Part shown: one piece after another, positions 17,194 through 25,933 of the stretch
Numbering within the stretch: the first letter of the stretch is position 1
How the letters are laid out: the number at the start of each line of letters is the position of its first letter
From: Oscillibacter sp. UBA6647
GTDB lineage: Bacteria; Bacillota; Clostridia; Oscillospirales; Oscillospiraceae
Direction: 5' to 3'
DNA length: 43,807 nt
Assembly: GCA_002455655.1 (NCBI GenBank)
Contig: DKLF01000121.1
Span: 2,585-46,391 of the forward strand
Notes under the pieces: generated by a model
What the model was told of the DNA's origin: nothing
The model's database searches: none
The model's input: only the letters and a program-made list of their open reading frames with translations
Program-made: the position numbers and the translations under genes

Positions 17194-18414
17194 ATGGCAT
17201 ATCAAGTGATTCAGGGTGGAGTTACCGCTCCCAAGGGCTTTACAGCCGGAGCTGTTTACGCGGGGATTAAAAGCCGCAAAAAGGAAAAGCCCGACGTAGC
17301 GGTTTTGTATTCCGAGCAGCCCTGCGCCTGCGCCGCCTGCTTCACCACCAACAAGTTCTGCGCCGCCCCGGTGATTTTGGGCCGGGAGATTCTTAAAAAG
17401 GGAAAGGCCCGCGCCATCGTCATCAACAGCGGCAATGCCAACGCCGCCACCGGCGAGCAGGGCATCCTGGACGCAAAGCTGGTGGAGACAGAGACGGAAA
17501 AGCTTCTGGGTCTTGGCGAGGACGAGGTGTTTGTCTGCTCCACCGGCGTTATCGGGCAGCGTCTGCCGGTGGATAAGGTGCTGGACGGCGTGCGCCGCGT
17601 GGTGCCTAACATGTCCGCCGACAAGGGGACAGAGGCCGCCTGGGCCATCATGACAACCGACACCATGCGTAAGGAATCCGCCTATGAGCTCACTCTTTCC
17701 GGCGGAACCATCCGCATTGGCGCCATGGCAAAGGGCTCCGGCATGATCCATCCCAATATGGCCACCATGCTGGCCTATGTCACCACCGATGCCAAGGCCG
17801 ACTCCGCGGATTTGCAGAAAATGCTTTCCGCCGCGGTGGACAAGAGCTTCAATATGTGCACGGTGGACGGAGACACCTCCACCAACGACTCCATCTTCCT
17901 GCTGGCCAACGGAGCCTCGGGCGTGGAAATCAAAACGGAAGAGGACAAGGCGGCTCTGGCGGGCCTGATTGAGTACATCTGCATCGACATCGCCCGGCGC
18001 ATCGCCTCTGACGGAGAGGGCGCCACCCACCTCATCGAGGTGGAGTCCTATGGCCTGCCCACCGAGCATGACGCGCGGCTGGTAGCTAAGTCCATCGCGG
18101 GTTCCATGCTGTTCAAGGCCGCTGTCTTTGGGCGGGACGCCAACTGGGGCCGCATTATGGCCGCCGCGGGCTATTCCGGCGCGGATGTGGACCCCACCCG
18201 GGCGGACTGCATCATTAAGAGCGCCGCCGGCGAAGTACAGGTGATGAAGGACGGCTTCGGCACCGATTTTAGCGAGGAAAAGGCCACGGAAATCCTCACC
18301 GAGCATGATATCACCATCATCGTCCGTTTCTATCAGGGCGACGGGCAGGCCAAGGCCTGGGGCTGCGATCTGACCTATGACTATGTGAAGATCAACGGCG
18401 ACTATCGCTCTTAA
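17194..18414 (+). CDS. argJ: Bifunctional glutamate N-acetyltransferase / amino-acid acetyltransferase
   Basis: ArgJ recycles the acetyl group from N-acetylornithine to glutamate and may also use acetyl-CoA for the first step, so L-ornithine is released. The self-cleavage site is visible in GMIHPNMATMLAYVTTDA, with the nucleophilic Thr of ATML near residue 190. PCACAACFTTNKFCAAPV, INSGNANAATG and the C-terminal NWGRIMAAAGYSG are family signatures. ATG at 17194 is favoured because AGGAG (17181-17185) then has an 8-base spacing; ATG at 17188 would be too close. No separate argA or argE is seen. 406 aa. Confidence 0.96.
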   Translation: MAYQVIQGGVTAPKGFTAGAVYAGIKSRKKEKPDVAVLYSEQPCACAACFTTNKFCAAPVILGREILKKGKARAIVINSGNANAATGEQGILDAKLVETETEKLLGLGEDEVFVCSTGVIGQRLPVDKVLDGVRRVVPNMSADKGTEAAWAIMTTDTMRKESAYELTLSGGTIRIGAMAKGSGMIHPNMATMLAYVTTDAKADSADLQKMLSAAVDKSFNMCTVDGDTSTNDSIFLLANGASGVEIKTEEDKAALAGLIEYICIDIARRIASDGEGATHLIEVESYGLPTEHDARLVAKSIAGSMLFKAAVFGRDANWGRIMAAAGYSGADVDPTRADCIIKSAAGEVQVMKDGFGTDFSEEKATEILTEHDITIIVRFYQGDGQAKAWGCDLTYDYVKINGDYRS

Positions 18415-18425
18415 GGAGGGTACAT

Positions 18426-19298
18426 ATGACCAACATCGCAAGCAAGGTGGAAACTTTGATGGAGGCGATGTCCTACCTGCAAAAGTATGCCGGTAAAATC
18501 GTCGTTATCAAATACGGCGGCAACGCCATGATCAACGAAGAGCTGAAGGACGCCGTGCTGCATGACGTGGTGATGCTAAAGCTCTTGGGCCTAAAGCCTG
18601 TGCTGAGTCATGGCGGCGGTCCCGGCATCAACAAGATGCTGGAAACGCTGAATATTCCCGTGGAGTTTATCGGCGGCCTGCGCTACACCTCCGAGGACAT
18701 TATGCGGGTGGTGGAAATGGTGCTGGTGGGGCAGGTAAACACCGAACTGGTGGGCTTTATTAACAAGCTTGGCGGCAAGGCCGTGGGCCTGTCCGGCGTC
18801 AGCGGGGACATCTATCACTGCCACAAGCGCAGCGAGGAGCTGGGCTTCGTGGGCGACATTGATTACGTGGACCCCACCTCCATTCTCGCCATGCTGGACG
18901 CAGGCTTTATCCCCGTGGTTGCCCCTGTGGGGACCGACGGACAGGGCCACACCTACAACATCAACGGCGATACCGCCGCAGGCAAGCTTGCCAGCGCGCT
19001 GGGTGCGGAAAAGCTGGTGCTGCTGACGGACATTGAGGGCCTTTGCAACGACATCAAGCTGCGGGATGTCATCAGCTATCTCAACACCGGGGACATTCAG
19101 ATGCTCAAGGACCGGGGGACCATCGCGGGCGGCATGATTCCCAAGGTGGACTGCTGTGTGCAGGCCATCGAAGAGGGCGTTGGCAGCGTGCACATCATTG
19201 ACGGGCGCAAACCCCACAGTATCCTGTACGAAGCTTTTACCGACGAGGGCATCGGCACCACCGTGGGGACGGAGCGGCCCAGCCTCGGCATTAAATAA
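18426..19298 (+). CDS. argB: Acetylglutamate kinase
   Basis: Phosphorylates N-acetylglutamate at the gamma-carboxyl. The amino-acid-kinase fold shows IVVIKYGGNAM (phosphate-binding Lys and GG near residues 20-30), LSHGGGPGIN, the catalytic region GQGHTYNINGDTAAGKLASALGAEKLVLLTDIEG, and AGGMIPKV at the end of the sheet. Length 290 aa. The extended N terminus (SKVETLMEAMSYLQKYAGK) resembles the helix of arginine-sensitive hexameric enzymes, so feedback inhibition is plausible (inference). It starts 11 bases after argJ with AAGGAGGGT upstream. Confidence 0.97.
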   Translation: MTNIASKVETLMEAMSYLQKYAGKIVVIKYGGNAMINEELKDAVLHDVVMLKLLGLKPVLSHGGGPGINKMLETLNIPVEFIGGLRYTSEDIMRVVEMVLVGQVNTELVGFINKLGGKAVGLSGVSGDIYHCHKRSEELGFVGDIDYVDPTSILAMLDAGFIPVVAPVGTDGQGHTYNINGDTAAGKLASALGAEKLVLLTDIEGLCNDIKLRDVISYLNTGDIQMLKDRGTIAGGMIPKVDCCVQAIEEGVGSVHIIDGRKPHSILYEAFTDEGIGTTVGTERPSLGIK

Positions 19299-19338
19299 CC
19301 AAAACAATATTTCAGATAACTACAAGGAGGGAACCACC

Positions 19339-20562
19339 ATGATTGAGCTCTACAAAACCAACGCGGAGGTCATCGAGGCCGGTGACAAGTATCTGTACGG
19401 AAACCATGTCCGTATGCCCATCTCCATGGAGCGGGGCGAGGGCGCCTATGTCTTCGACAAGGACGGCAACAAGTATCTGGACTTTGTGGGTGGCATCGCC
19501 GTCAACGGTCTGGGCCACTGCCATCCTGCCATTGCCAAGTGCCTGCGGGAGCGGGCGGAGACGATTCTGCACTGCTCCAACTATTTTTACAACGAGCCTG
19601 CCGTGCAGACCGCCAAGCTGATTGTTGAAAACAGTTGCTTTGATAAGGTTCTGTTCGCCAACTCCGGCGCAGAGGCCAATGAGGGCCAGATCAAGCTGGC
19701 CCGCAAGTTCGCCAAGGACCACGGCCATCCCGAGCGCTTCGTGGTTATCACCATGAAGAACTCCTTCCACGGCCGCACACTGGCCACCGCCACCGCCACC
19801 GGCCAGTATGCCGTCCATCGCTTCTTCGAGCCCCTGCCCACCGGCTTCCGCTATGCCGAGTTCAACAATCTGAACTCCGTAAAGGATTTGATGGACGAGT
19901 ATGTCTGCGGCATCCTCACCGAGCCTGTGCAGGGCGAGGGCGGCGTTCGTCCCGCTTCTCAGGAGTTTTTGCAGGGCCTGCGGGACCTGTGCGACGAGAA
20001 GGGCATCTTGTTGATGTTTGACGAGGTGCAGGTTGGCTCCGGTCGCACCGGCAAGCTGTTTGCCCATCAGAACTACGGCGTGGAGCCTGATACCTGCTCC
20101 ATGGCAAAGGCGCTGGGCTCCGGCGTTCCCATCGGCGCGGTGTGCGCCCGTGGCGAGGCCACCCAGACTCTCACCCCCGGCACCCACGGCTCCACGTTCG
20201 CCGGAGGCCCCTTGGCCTGCGCGCTGGCTGCCACCACGCTGGACGTGATGCTCAACGAGGGCGTGATCGACCACTGCGCCAAGGTGGGCGAATACTTCCG
20301 CCAGCAGATGCGGGACGTGATCGCCGCAAAGCACCCCTCCGCCGTGAAGGAAATCCGGGGCCTCGGCCTGATTGACGGCATCGAGCTGAATCAGCCCTCC
20401 GGACAGCCGGTGGTGGACCTATGTTTCAAGGACAGCAAGGTGCTGATCAACAACACCAACGGTAACGTGCTGCGTTTCGTGCCTCCCCTGATTGTCACCG
20501 AGGCGGAGATTGACATTGTGATTAAGGCCGTGGACGACGCCATGACCAAGCTGGGCTGGTAA
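19339..20562 (+). CDS. argD: Acetylornithine aminotransferase
   Basis: PLP-dependent class-III aminotransferase that forms N-acetylornithine from the semialdehyde and glutamate. Visible: YLDFVGGIAVNGLGHCHPAI near the N terminus, NSGAEANEGQIKLARK, the PLP-contacting FDEVQVGSGRTGKLFAHQ, and the Schiff-base Lys in SMAKALGSGVPIGA near residue 257. The ATG at 19339 follows AAGGAGG (19324-19330) at a good distance; longer in-frame readings would overlap argB. 407 aa. Last gene of the arg block, followed by a 254-base gap before nhaC. Confidence 0.97.
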   Translation: MIELYKTNAEVIEAGDKYLYGNHVRMPISMERGEGAYVFDKDGNKYLDFVGGIAVNGLGHCHPAIAKCLRERAETILHCSNYFYNEPAVQTAKLIVENSCFDKVLFANSGAEANEGQIKLARKFAKDHGHPERFVVITMKNSFHGRTLATATATGQYAVHRFFEPLPTGFRYAEFNNLNSVKDLMDEYVCGILTEPVQGEGGVRPASQEFLQGLRDLCDEKGILLMFDEVQVGSGRTGKLFAHQNYGVEPDTCSMAKALGSGVPIGAVCARGEATQTLTPGTHGSTFAGGPLACALAATTLDVMLNEGVIDHCAKVGEYFRQQMRDVIAAKHPSAVKEIRGLGLIDGIELNQPSGQPVVDLCFKDSKVLINNTNGNVLRFVPPLIVTEAEIDIVIKAVDDAMTKLGW

Positions 20563-20816
20563 TAAAGCCCTTCCCGGCAGCCCCTTTTCTCCGCGGGCCG
20601 CATTCACGGCGCGGGGAAGAGGGCAAGTCCGGCCCGTTAGCGCCCGAACCCCTGCATGAGTGGTTTTCGGAGAGAAAAGGGCGGCATAACTGCGAAATGT
20701 CGGTTATTTTATCGAAGAGAAGGACTCACCAAATTACCGTAAAAGCACACCTCTGAACGAATACATTGGCGATCAACGGAAATCGGAATGAAAAGTGAAG
20801 AAAGGTTGGTAAAACG
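20563..20816 (+). other. Structured intergenic leader between argD and nhaC
   Basis: No ORF. The stretch 20581-20640 is GC-rich with an imperfect hairpin (CTCCGCG around 20588 with CGCGGGG around 20610). A second pairing links TTTTCTCCG near 20584-20592 with CGGAGAGAAAA near 20669-20679. A short GAACC/GGTTT pair lies between. No clear sigma-A promoter or T-tract was found. This could be a degenerate terminator for argCJBD, an attenuator, or a cis-regulatory RNA ahead of the antiporter gene; I cannot assign a known class. Confidence 0.35.
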
Positions 20817-22265
20817 ATGAGTGGAGAAAACAAGGTAAAGGAACCCAGAATGCCAAAACTGTGGGAGGCCCTGCTGACCATGCTGTTCCTGGTGGTCATG
20901 CTGGCAATCGGCATCGTTGTCTACGGAGTAGACCCCCACGTTCCCATGTTTATCGGCGTGATCGGCGCCGCACTAATGGCGCTGTATCTCGGTTACAAGT
21001 GGGAGGACATTGAAAAGTCCATGATGGACGGCATTTACAAAGCATTGCAGTCTATCATTATTCTCACAATTATCGGCATTCTGATCGGCGTGTGGATTGA
21101 CTCGGGCGTTGTTCCCTCCATGATTTACTACGGCCTGAAGGTTCTCAAGCCCAGCATCTTCTTTATCGCAGCGCTGCTGATTTGCTCTGTCACCTCTCTG
21201 GCCACCGGCACCTCCTGGGGCACCATGGGCACCATGGGCGTGGCTCTGATGGGCATTGGCATGGGCCTTGGCATGAACCCCGGCATGACTGCCGGCGCGG
21301 TTATTTCCGGCGCATACTTTGGCGACAAGATGTCCCCCCTGTCCGACACCACGAACCTGGCCCCCGCTATGGCCGGAACCGACGTGATGACCCACGTCAG
21401 ATTTATGATTCTTCCCACCGCCGTGGTCTACGCTGTGTGTCTGGTGGTATACGGCGTTTTGGGCTTCACTCAGTATCACGGCGGCGAGGCCGACCTGAGT
21501 CAGGTGCAGGTCCTCTCTGACGCGCTGAGCGGCCTGTTTAACGTCAATCCGATTCTGCTGCTGCCTCCCGTTATCGTTATTGTGGCGGTGGCCTGCAAGA
21601 TTCCGGCTATTCCCGGCATCACTCTCGGCATTCTCTCCGGCGCTCTGTGCGGCCTGATCTTCCAGCCGGACTGCACGCTGGGCACCCTTTTCTCCTGCGG
21701 CATGGGCGGCTATGAATGCAACACCGGCGTGGAGTCTATTGACAGCCTGCTTTCCAGCGGCGGCCTTATGAACATGATGTTCTCCGTCTCCATGACCATC
21801 ATCGCCATGATGTTTGGCGGAATTATGGAGTATACGCATCAGCTTGAGGTCATCGTGAACAAGCTGAAGGCACTTGCCAGAACACCCGCCACGCTGGTCA
21901 CGCTTACCGAGGCCACCTGCGTAATTTCCAACGCCACCATGCCCGAGCAGTACATCTCCATCGTGGTTCCCGGCCGGATGTACGCCGAGGAATACCGCAA
22001 GATGGGCCTGCATCCCAAGACTCTGTCCAACGCCTTGGAGGGCGCAGGCACCGTTACCTCCGCCCTGATCCCCTGGAACACCTGCGGCGTGTTTATCGTC
22101 AGCACGCTGGGCATTACCACCGCCCAGTATGCACCTTACGCCGTGTTTAACTGGCTGATGCCCATCGTCGTGATTGTGATGGCCTTTATGGGCCTGACCG
22201 TGGCTGATGCGGACGGTGTGCGCCTGGCAAGTAAGAAGAAGGGTGCGGCGCCGGTAGCCAAATAA
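20817..22265 (+). CDS. nhaC: NhaC-family Na+/H+ antiporter, possibly ornithine-linked
   Basis: Integral membrane transporter of the NhaC family (ion transporter superfamily) with ~11 hydrophobic helices. Family stretches include SVTSLATGTSWGTMGTMGVALMGIG, GAVISGAYFGDKMSPLSDTTNLAPAMAGTDV (highly characteristic) and LIPWNTCGVFI near the C terminus. Some relatives exchange organic ions instead of Na+/H+ (malate/lactate exchange by MleN is known). Placement between argD and an ornithine racemase, and my recollection that ornithine-fermenting clostridia keep an nhaC-type gene next to orr, suggest amino-acid or ornithine-coupled transport. That is inference. 482 aa; GAAAGG about 15 bases ahead of ATG. 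Confidence 0.9.
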   Translation: MSGENKVKEPRMPKLWEALLTMLFLVVMLAIGIVVYGVDPHVPMFIGVIGAALMALYLGYKWEDIEKSMMDGIYKALQSIIILTIIGILIGVWIDSGVVPSMIYYGLKVLKPSIFFIAALLICSVTSLATGTSWGTMGTMGVALMGIGMGLGMNPGMTAGAVISGAYFGDKMSPLSDTTNLAPAMAGTDVMTHVRFMILPTAVVYAVCLVVYGVLGFTQYHGGEADLSQVQVLSDALSGLFNVNPILLLPPVIVIVAVACKIPAIPGITLGILSGALCGLIFQPDCTLGTLFSCGMGGYECNTGVESIDSLLSSGGLMNMMFSVSMTIIAMMFGGIMEYTHQLEVIVNKLKALARTPATLVTLTEATCVISNATMPEQYISIVVPGRMYAEEYRKMGLHPKTLSNALEGAGTVTSALIPWNTCGVFIVSTLGITTAQYAPYAVFNWLMPIVVIVMAFMGLTVADADGVRLASKKKGAAPVAK

Positions 22266-22287
22266 TTAAAAGACAGGAAGCAAATGT

Positions 22288-23388
22288 ATGTCTGCAAACC
22301 AAACTCGTTATCCCAAATTGGAGATTGATTTGGATAAATTGCAGGAGAATCTGGCAGCGCTCATTGAGCGCTGCCAGGATTCCTGTGTGGAGGTTGCCGG
22401 CGTTGTCAAGGGCGCAACGGCGCTTCCGGAGGTGGCGCGGGTGTTCGCCCGCAGCGGCGTGCGATTCGTGGCCACCTCCCGCATCGATCAGCTCCGCTCC
22501 ATGCGCGCCGCCGGGATTGAGGCGCAGCTAATGCTGATTCGCGTTCCTATGCTCTCCGAGGCGGAGGACGCGGTGGCATTGAGCGACGCAAGCCTGCAAA
22601 GTGATCTTACCGTCATCCGCGCCATGAACGCCGCTGCAAAACGGCAAGGTAAAATTCATCAGGTTCTTTTGATGATTGACCTTGGTGATTTGCGGGAGGG
22701 CTTTTGGGACGCGGAGGAAGTGGTGGACGCGGCTTTGGAAATCGAAAGCAGCCTCAAAAATCTCCGCCTGATTGGCGTGGGCGTCAACCTGAGCTGCTAT
22801 GGCTCTGTGAAGCCCAACACAAGGAACATGCAGGGGCTGGTTTCTCTGGCGGCAGACGTGGAAAAGGCCATTGGCCGCCCTCTGGAGTATATCAGCGGCG
22901 GCGCGTCCACCTCCATGTACATGGTTCTGAACGGGACCATGCCCTGCCGCATGAACCTGCTCCGTCTGGGCGAAATTGTCCTCACCGGGCAAATTTACGG
23001 ATGCAGCCCGGACTTTACCCACAAGGACGTATTTACCCTCAAGGCGGAGGTTGTAGAATGCCGGGACAAGCCCAGCTTCCCTGTGGGAGAGCTGACGGTG
23101 GACGCCTTCGGCAAAATTGCAAGCTACGAAGACCGGGGCATCCGGCGGCGAGCGCTGGTGGCTCTTGGCCGAGTGGATTACGGCGATTTTGCCGACATTA
23201 GGCCCCGGCTTCCCGGTGTGGAAATTCTGGGGGCTTCCTCCGACCACACCATTTTGGATGTGGAGGCTGTAAAGGATCAAATTCAGGTGGGCGACGTGTT
23301 GGAATTTGACGTGGCCTACCCCTCCCTGGTGTATCTGACCAACACGAACAGCGTGGAAATTACCTATCGGGGCGGAGAACCGCGTTAA
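22288..23388 (+). CDS. orr: Alanine/ornithine racemase-family enzyme, likely ornithine racemase
   Basis: Fold-type III PLP enzyme. The Schiff-base Lys is K41 in VAGVVKGATALPEVA. The reading MIDLGDLREGFWDAEEVVDAAL and the block LRLGEIVLTGQ are those I associate with ornithine racemase (Orr) and its relatives, distinct from true alanine racemase (Alr), which lacks the DLREG segment. Orr interconverts L- and D-ornithine, the first step of oxidative ornithine fermentation, where D-ornithine feeds D-ornithine 4,5-aminomutase. No aminomutase genes (oraS/oraE) are in this window. It follows nhaC by 22 bases and ends at a strong terminator, so it is probably the last gene of the unit. 366 aa. Substrate is inferred, not proven. 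Confidence 0.82.
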   Translation: MSANQTRYPKLEIDLDKLQENLAALIERCQDSCVEVAGVVKGATALPEVARVFARSGVRFVATSRIDQLRSMRAAGIEAQLMLIRVPMLSEAEDAVALSDASLQSDLTVIRAMNAAAKRQGKIHQVLLMIDLGDLREGFWDAEEVVDAALEIESSLKNLRLIGVGVNLSCYGSVKPNTRNMQGLVSLAADVEKAIGRPLEYISGGASTSMYMVLNGTMPCRMNLLRLGEIVLTGQIYGCSPDFTHKDVFTLKAEVVECRDKPSFPVGELTVDAFGKIASYEDRGIRRRALVALGRVDYGDFADIRPRLPGVEILGASSDHTILDVEAVKDQIQVGDVLEFDVAYPSLVYLTNTNSVEITYRGGEPR

Positions 23389-23418
23389 ACTCCGCAGCCA
23401 TCTCCCTTAAACGTACCG

Positions 23419-23455
23419 GCAGGGCCTCCGCAAGCGGAGGCCCTGCTCGTTTTTT
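23419..23455 (+). terminator. Strong intrinsic terminator after orr
   Basis: Perfect 13-bp arms 23419-23431 (GCAGGGCCTCCGC) and 23434-23446 with a tight loop, then T6 at 23450-23455. Confidence 0.93.
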
Positions 23456-23602
23456 GCAGAATCGGGTTATCTGCCGAGATAAAATTGCAATTTATGCAGG
23501 TCAAAATTTTTCCGCTATTTGTTTAATGCGTTATTCACTAAAACCGCAATATTTATCATTGAATTTGATCTCCTTTTGGTGAAACCCACTGATATAGGTG
23601 TA

Positions 23603-23631
23603 TTGACAATTCGTCTCCAAAGGAATATGAT
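23603..23631 (+). promoter_or_regulatory. Strong sigma-A-type promoter upstream of the MCP gene
   Basis: -35 TTGACA (23603-23608, consensus), 17-base spacer, -10 TATGAT (23626-23631). A second candidate, TTGTAA-N18-TATAAT, lies just downstream (23667-23696). Both read into an early terminator at 23725-23745, about 170 bases ahead of the MCP start. The rest of the 23456-23912 gap is AT-rich and holds no convincing ORF. Confidence 0.7.
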
Positions 23632-23724
23632 ACATTTTGTTTGATTTTTTGAATATTATAGCATTTTTGTAACCTTTTAAATTAAGGCAATATAATCGCC
23701 TGCGGCCTTGTCTCGAAATGCATT

Positions 23725-23745
23725 GCCAGACACTCTGGCTTTTTT
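23725..23745 (+). terminator. Leader terminator ahead of the MCP gene
   Basis: GCCAGA (23725-23730), loop CAC, TCTGGC (23734-23739), then T6 (23740-23745). Short but perfect. It would end a transcript of ~105 bases from the upstream promoter or ~45 bases from the second one, so it is either an attenuator or the 3' end of a small RNA. Confidence 0.6.
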
Positions 23746-23912
23746 AATAAAGACAAATTACGTACATTTCTGCTGTTCTTAGTTTGTTGAAATGCGCGTT
23801 TTTGCTTTTTCGGAGACACGCTGACAAAAGACCGTTTTGGCGCAAAACACAAAGAGAAATTGACATTTCAGGCACAAAAAACATAGCAACATTGAGTGTG
23901 GGAGGATATATT

Positions 23913-25700
23913 ATGAGAAATTTAAAAATTTCCAGAAAGCTAACCATTGGGTTTGGGACCGTTTTTGCTCTGCTGATTATTTCAACCGTTATTTCCTTAT
24001 TTAGTCTGAATACACTGTATTCGCAGATTACTCGATATCAAGACGACGCTCTTCCAAACACCGTAAATGTCTGGACTTTGCGCAGGTATAACATCTCCCT
24101 GCAACGGTACATGGCTCTGGTGTTTCTGACTGACGACGCATCGCAGCAGCAGAAATATATAGATAAGATTACTTCCGAGCAGGTCGGGCTTGACGAAGTG
24201 CTGGTGGATTTTAGGGCGGCTTCCGGTGCAAGTGAGGAAACCCTAAAGAGTCTTGATGAAATTATGGAACAAAATGCGACCTATCAGCAAGTCCTGCTTT
24301 CTTATGCAAAGCGCGGTACTGCCGATTCGCTGGAACAGGGCAAACAGCTATTGATTGACGAGTATATTCCCAATGCCTCACAAGTTGGGGATGTTGTGAA
24401 CGAGGTTGCGGAAACCATCAACACCCGCATGAGCGAACTTAACGTGCAAGCCGCGCGGACAAGAGCAATCTCGCTGGCTGTTCTTGCGGGATCCGCACTT
24501 TTCTCATTATTTTTCTGTATCATCATCACCATTATGATTACCCGCTCGATTGCAAGGCCCATTAGGGAGATCGAGGGCGTATACAAAGAAATCGAAAAAG
24601 GCAATATGCGCGCTCAGATTACTTATAAGAGCAAGGACGAGCTGGGCCGTATGGCTGACAGCATCCGAACCGCAAATGAAAAGATACTGTCTTACATACA
24701 GGACATCGGGGCCAAGCTGGAGCTTCTCGCAGGCGGAGATATGAGAATACGGGTTGACTTGGACTACGAAGGTGATTTCAAGCCCATTAAGCATGGCCTT
24801 GTAGCAACCGCTTCAGCGCTCAACAACGTGCTCTCCGCTATTAACGAGGCTTCAAACCAGGTTGACACAGGCGCGGGACAGGTTTCCAGCGGGGCGCAGG
24901 CTCTGGCAGCGGGAACAACCGAGCAGGCTGCAACCGTGGAAGAGCTGAACTCCTCCATCACCAGCGTCTCTCAGTTGGCCGAAAGCAATGCGCTCAGCGT
25001 GAAAAAGGCCTCTGAGTATGTAAATCAGGTCGGTGAGAGCACGGCAGTCAGCAACGAGTATATGCAGCGTCTTAACATCGTCATGAAAGAGATCGGCGAC
25101 TCTTCTCAGCAAATTTCAAAGATTACAAAGCTGGTGGAGGACATCGCGTTCCAGACAAATATTCTTTCCCTGAACGCCGCTGTCGAGGCCGCCCGTGCCG
25201 GAAGCGCCGGCAAGGGCTTTGCCGTTGTCGCCGATGAGGTTCGAAACCTCGCAGCCAAGTCCGCCGAGGCCGCGCAGCAAACCGCCGAGCTGATTGAAAA
25301 GTCCGTTTCCACAGTTGCGGAGGGTGAAAAGCTGGCGGCGGATACCCTTGCGCGTCTGGCCGACGTTTCTGGAAAAGCCGGTATGGTCGTGCAGGCAATG
25401 CAGGAAATCGAAGCCGCTTCTTCTGAGCAGGCTGCTTCTATCGAGCAGGTCAGCGAGGGCCTGACGCAAGTTTCCACCGTCGTTCAGACAAATGCCGCAA
25501 CTGCCGAGGAAAGCTCCGCCTCCAGCGAGGAACTGGCCGCGCAGGCACAGGCTTTGCAGCATGAAATCGCAAAATTCAAGCTGGAGGATTATGACAGCAC
25601 CGTGCGGCTCCCCTCCAAAGACCCGGAGACAGGCGCGGAGTTGGTCGAGGCTATTCCGGAATCCCGGGCGGCGCTTACCGCAGGCCGGGAAAAATATTAA
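23913..25700 (+). CDS. Methyl-accepting chemotaxis protein
   Basis: Transmembrane chemoreceptor. TM1 lies at about residues 10-30 (LTIGFGTVFALLIISTVISLFSL); an extracellular four-helix-bundle sensor follows (about 32-185), then TM2 (AISLAVLAGSALFSLFFCIIITIMI, about 190-212), HAMP (RPIREIEGVYKEIEKGNM onward) and a long cytoplasmic coiled coil. The signalling tip is intact: DIAFQTNILSLNAAVEAARAG and GKGFAVVADEVRNLA near residues 408-445. The ligand is unknown. ATG at 23913 has GGAGGA (23901-23906) ahead and gives the normal N terminus. A TTGACA at 23860-23865 may be a nearer promoter but its -10 is poor. No che or flagellar genes are nearby: an orphan receptor. 595 aa; more AT-rich upstream than its neighbours. 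Confidence 0.94.
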   Translation: MRNLKISRKLTIGFGTVFALLIISTVISLFSLNTLYSQITRYQDDALPNTVNVWTLRRYNISLQRYMALVFLTDDASQQQKYIDKITSEQVGLDEVLVDFRAASGASEETLKSLDEIMEQNATYQQVLLSYAKRGTADSLEQGKQLLIDEYIPNASQVGDVVNEVAETINTRMSELNVQAARTRAISLAVLAGSALFSLFFCIIITIMITRSIARPIREIEGVYKEIEKGNMRAQITYKSKDELGRMADSIRTANEKILSYIQDIGAKLELLAGGDMRIRVDLDYEGDFKPIKHGLVATASALNNVLSAINEASNQVDTGAGQVSSGAQALAAGTTEQAATVEELNSSITSVSQLAESNALSVKKASEYVNQVGESTAVSNEYMQRLNIVMKEIGDSSQQISKITKLVEDIAFQTNILSLNAAVEAARAGSAGKGFAVVADEVRNLAAKSAEAAQQTAELIEKSVSTVAEGEKLAADTLARLADVSGKAGMVVQAMQEIEAASSEQAASIEQVSEGLTQVSTVVQTNAATAEESSASSEELAAQAQALQHEIAKFKLEDYDSTVRLPSKDPETGAELVEAIPESRAALTAGREKY

Positions 25701-25708
25701 ACACAGTC

Positions 25709-25745
25709 CATGGGAATGCGCCACCGATAGTGGCGCATTCCCATG
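25709..25745 (+). terminator. 16-bp perfect hairpin after the MCP gene
   Basis: Arms 25709-25724 (CATGGGAATGCGCCAC) and 25730-25745 are exact reverse complements, loop CGATA. It starts 9 bases after the MCP stop. No T-tract follows, so it may stabilise the 3' end instead of, or in addition to, terminating. Confidence 0.55.
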
Positions 25746-25857
25746 AATATTCATAGCTTTCCACAGCGCTGCTCGGAGGCGGATGGACGCGTCTGTTGCG
25801 GCGCACCGCAGCGTTGGTTCCATTCAAGCACAGCTCTTTCCGGCATTGCGAAGCTAT

Positions 25858-25899
25858 AAAAGCGCCCCTTGATTTCTATTGAAATCAGGGGGCGCTTTT
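25858..25899. terminator. Bidirectional terminator between MCP gene and ppdK
   Basis: Nineteen-base arms 25858-25876 (AAAAGCGCCCCTTGATTTC) and 25881-25899 with one G-T pair and loop TATT. A-run on one side and T-run on the other serve both convergent genes. Confidence 0.9.
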
Positions 25900-25933
25900 G
25901 TCTTATTATAACGCCTTCAAATCAGGGAAATCC

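Noticed and set aside
17152..18441. Long open frame antisense to argJ
   Set aside because: ArgJ signatures and tight operon spacing settle the plus strand.
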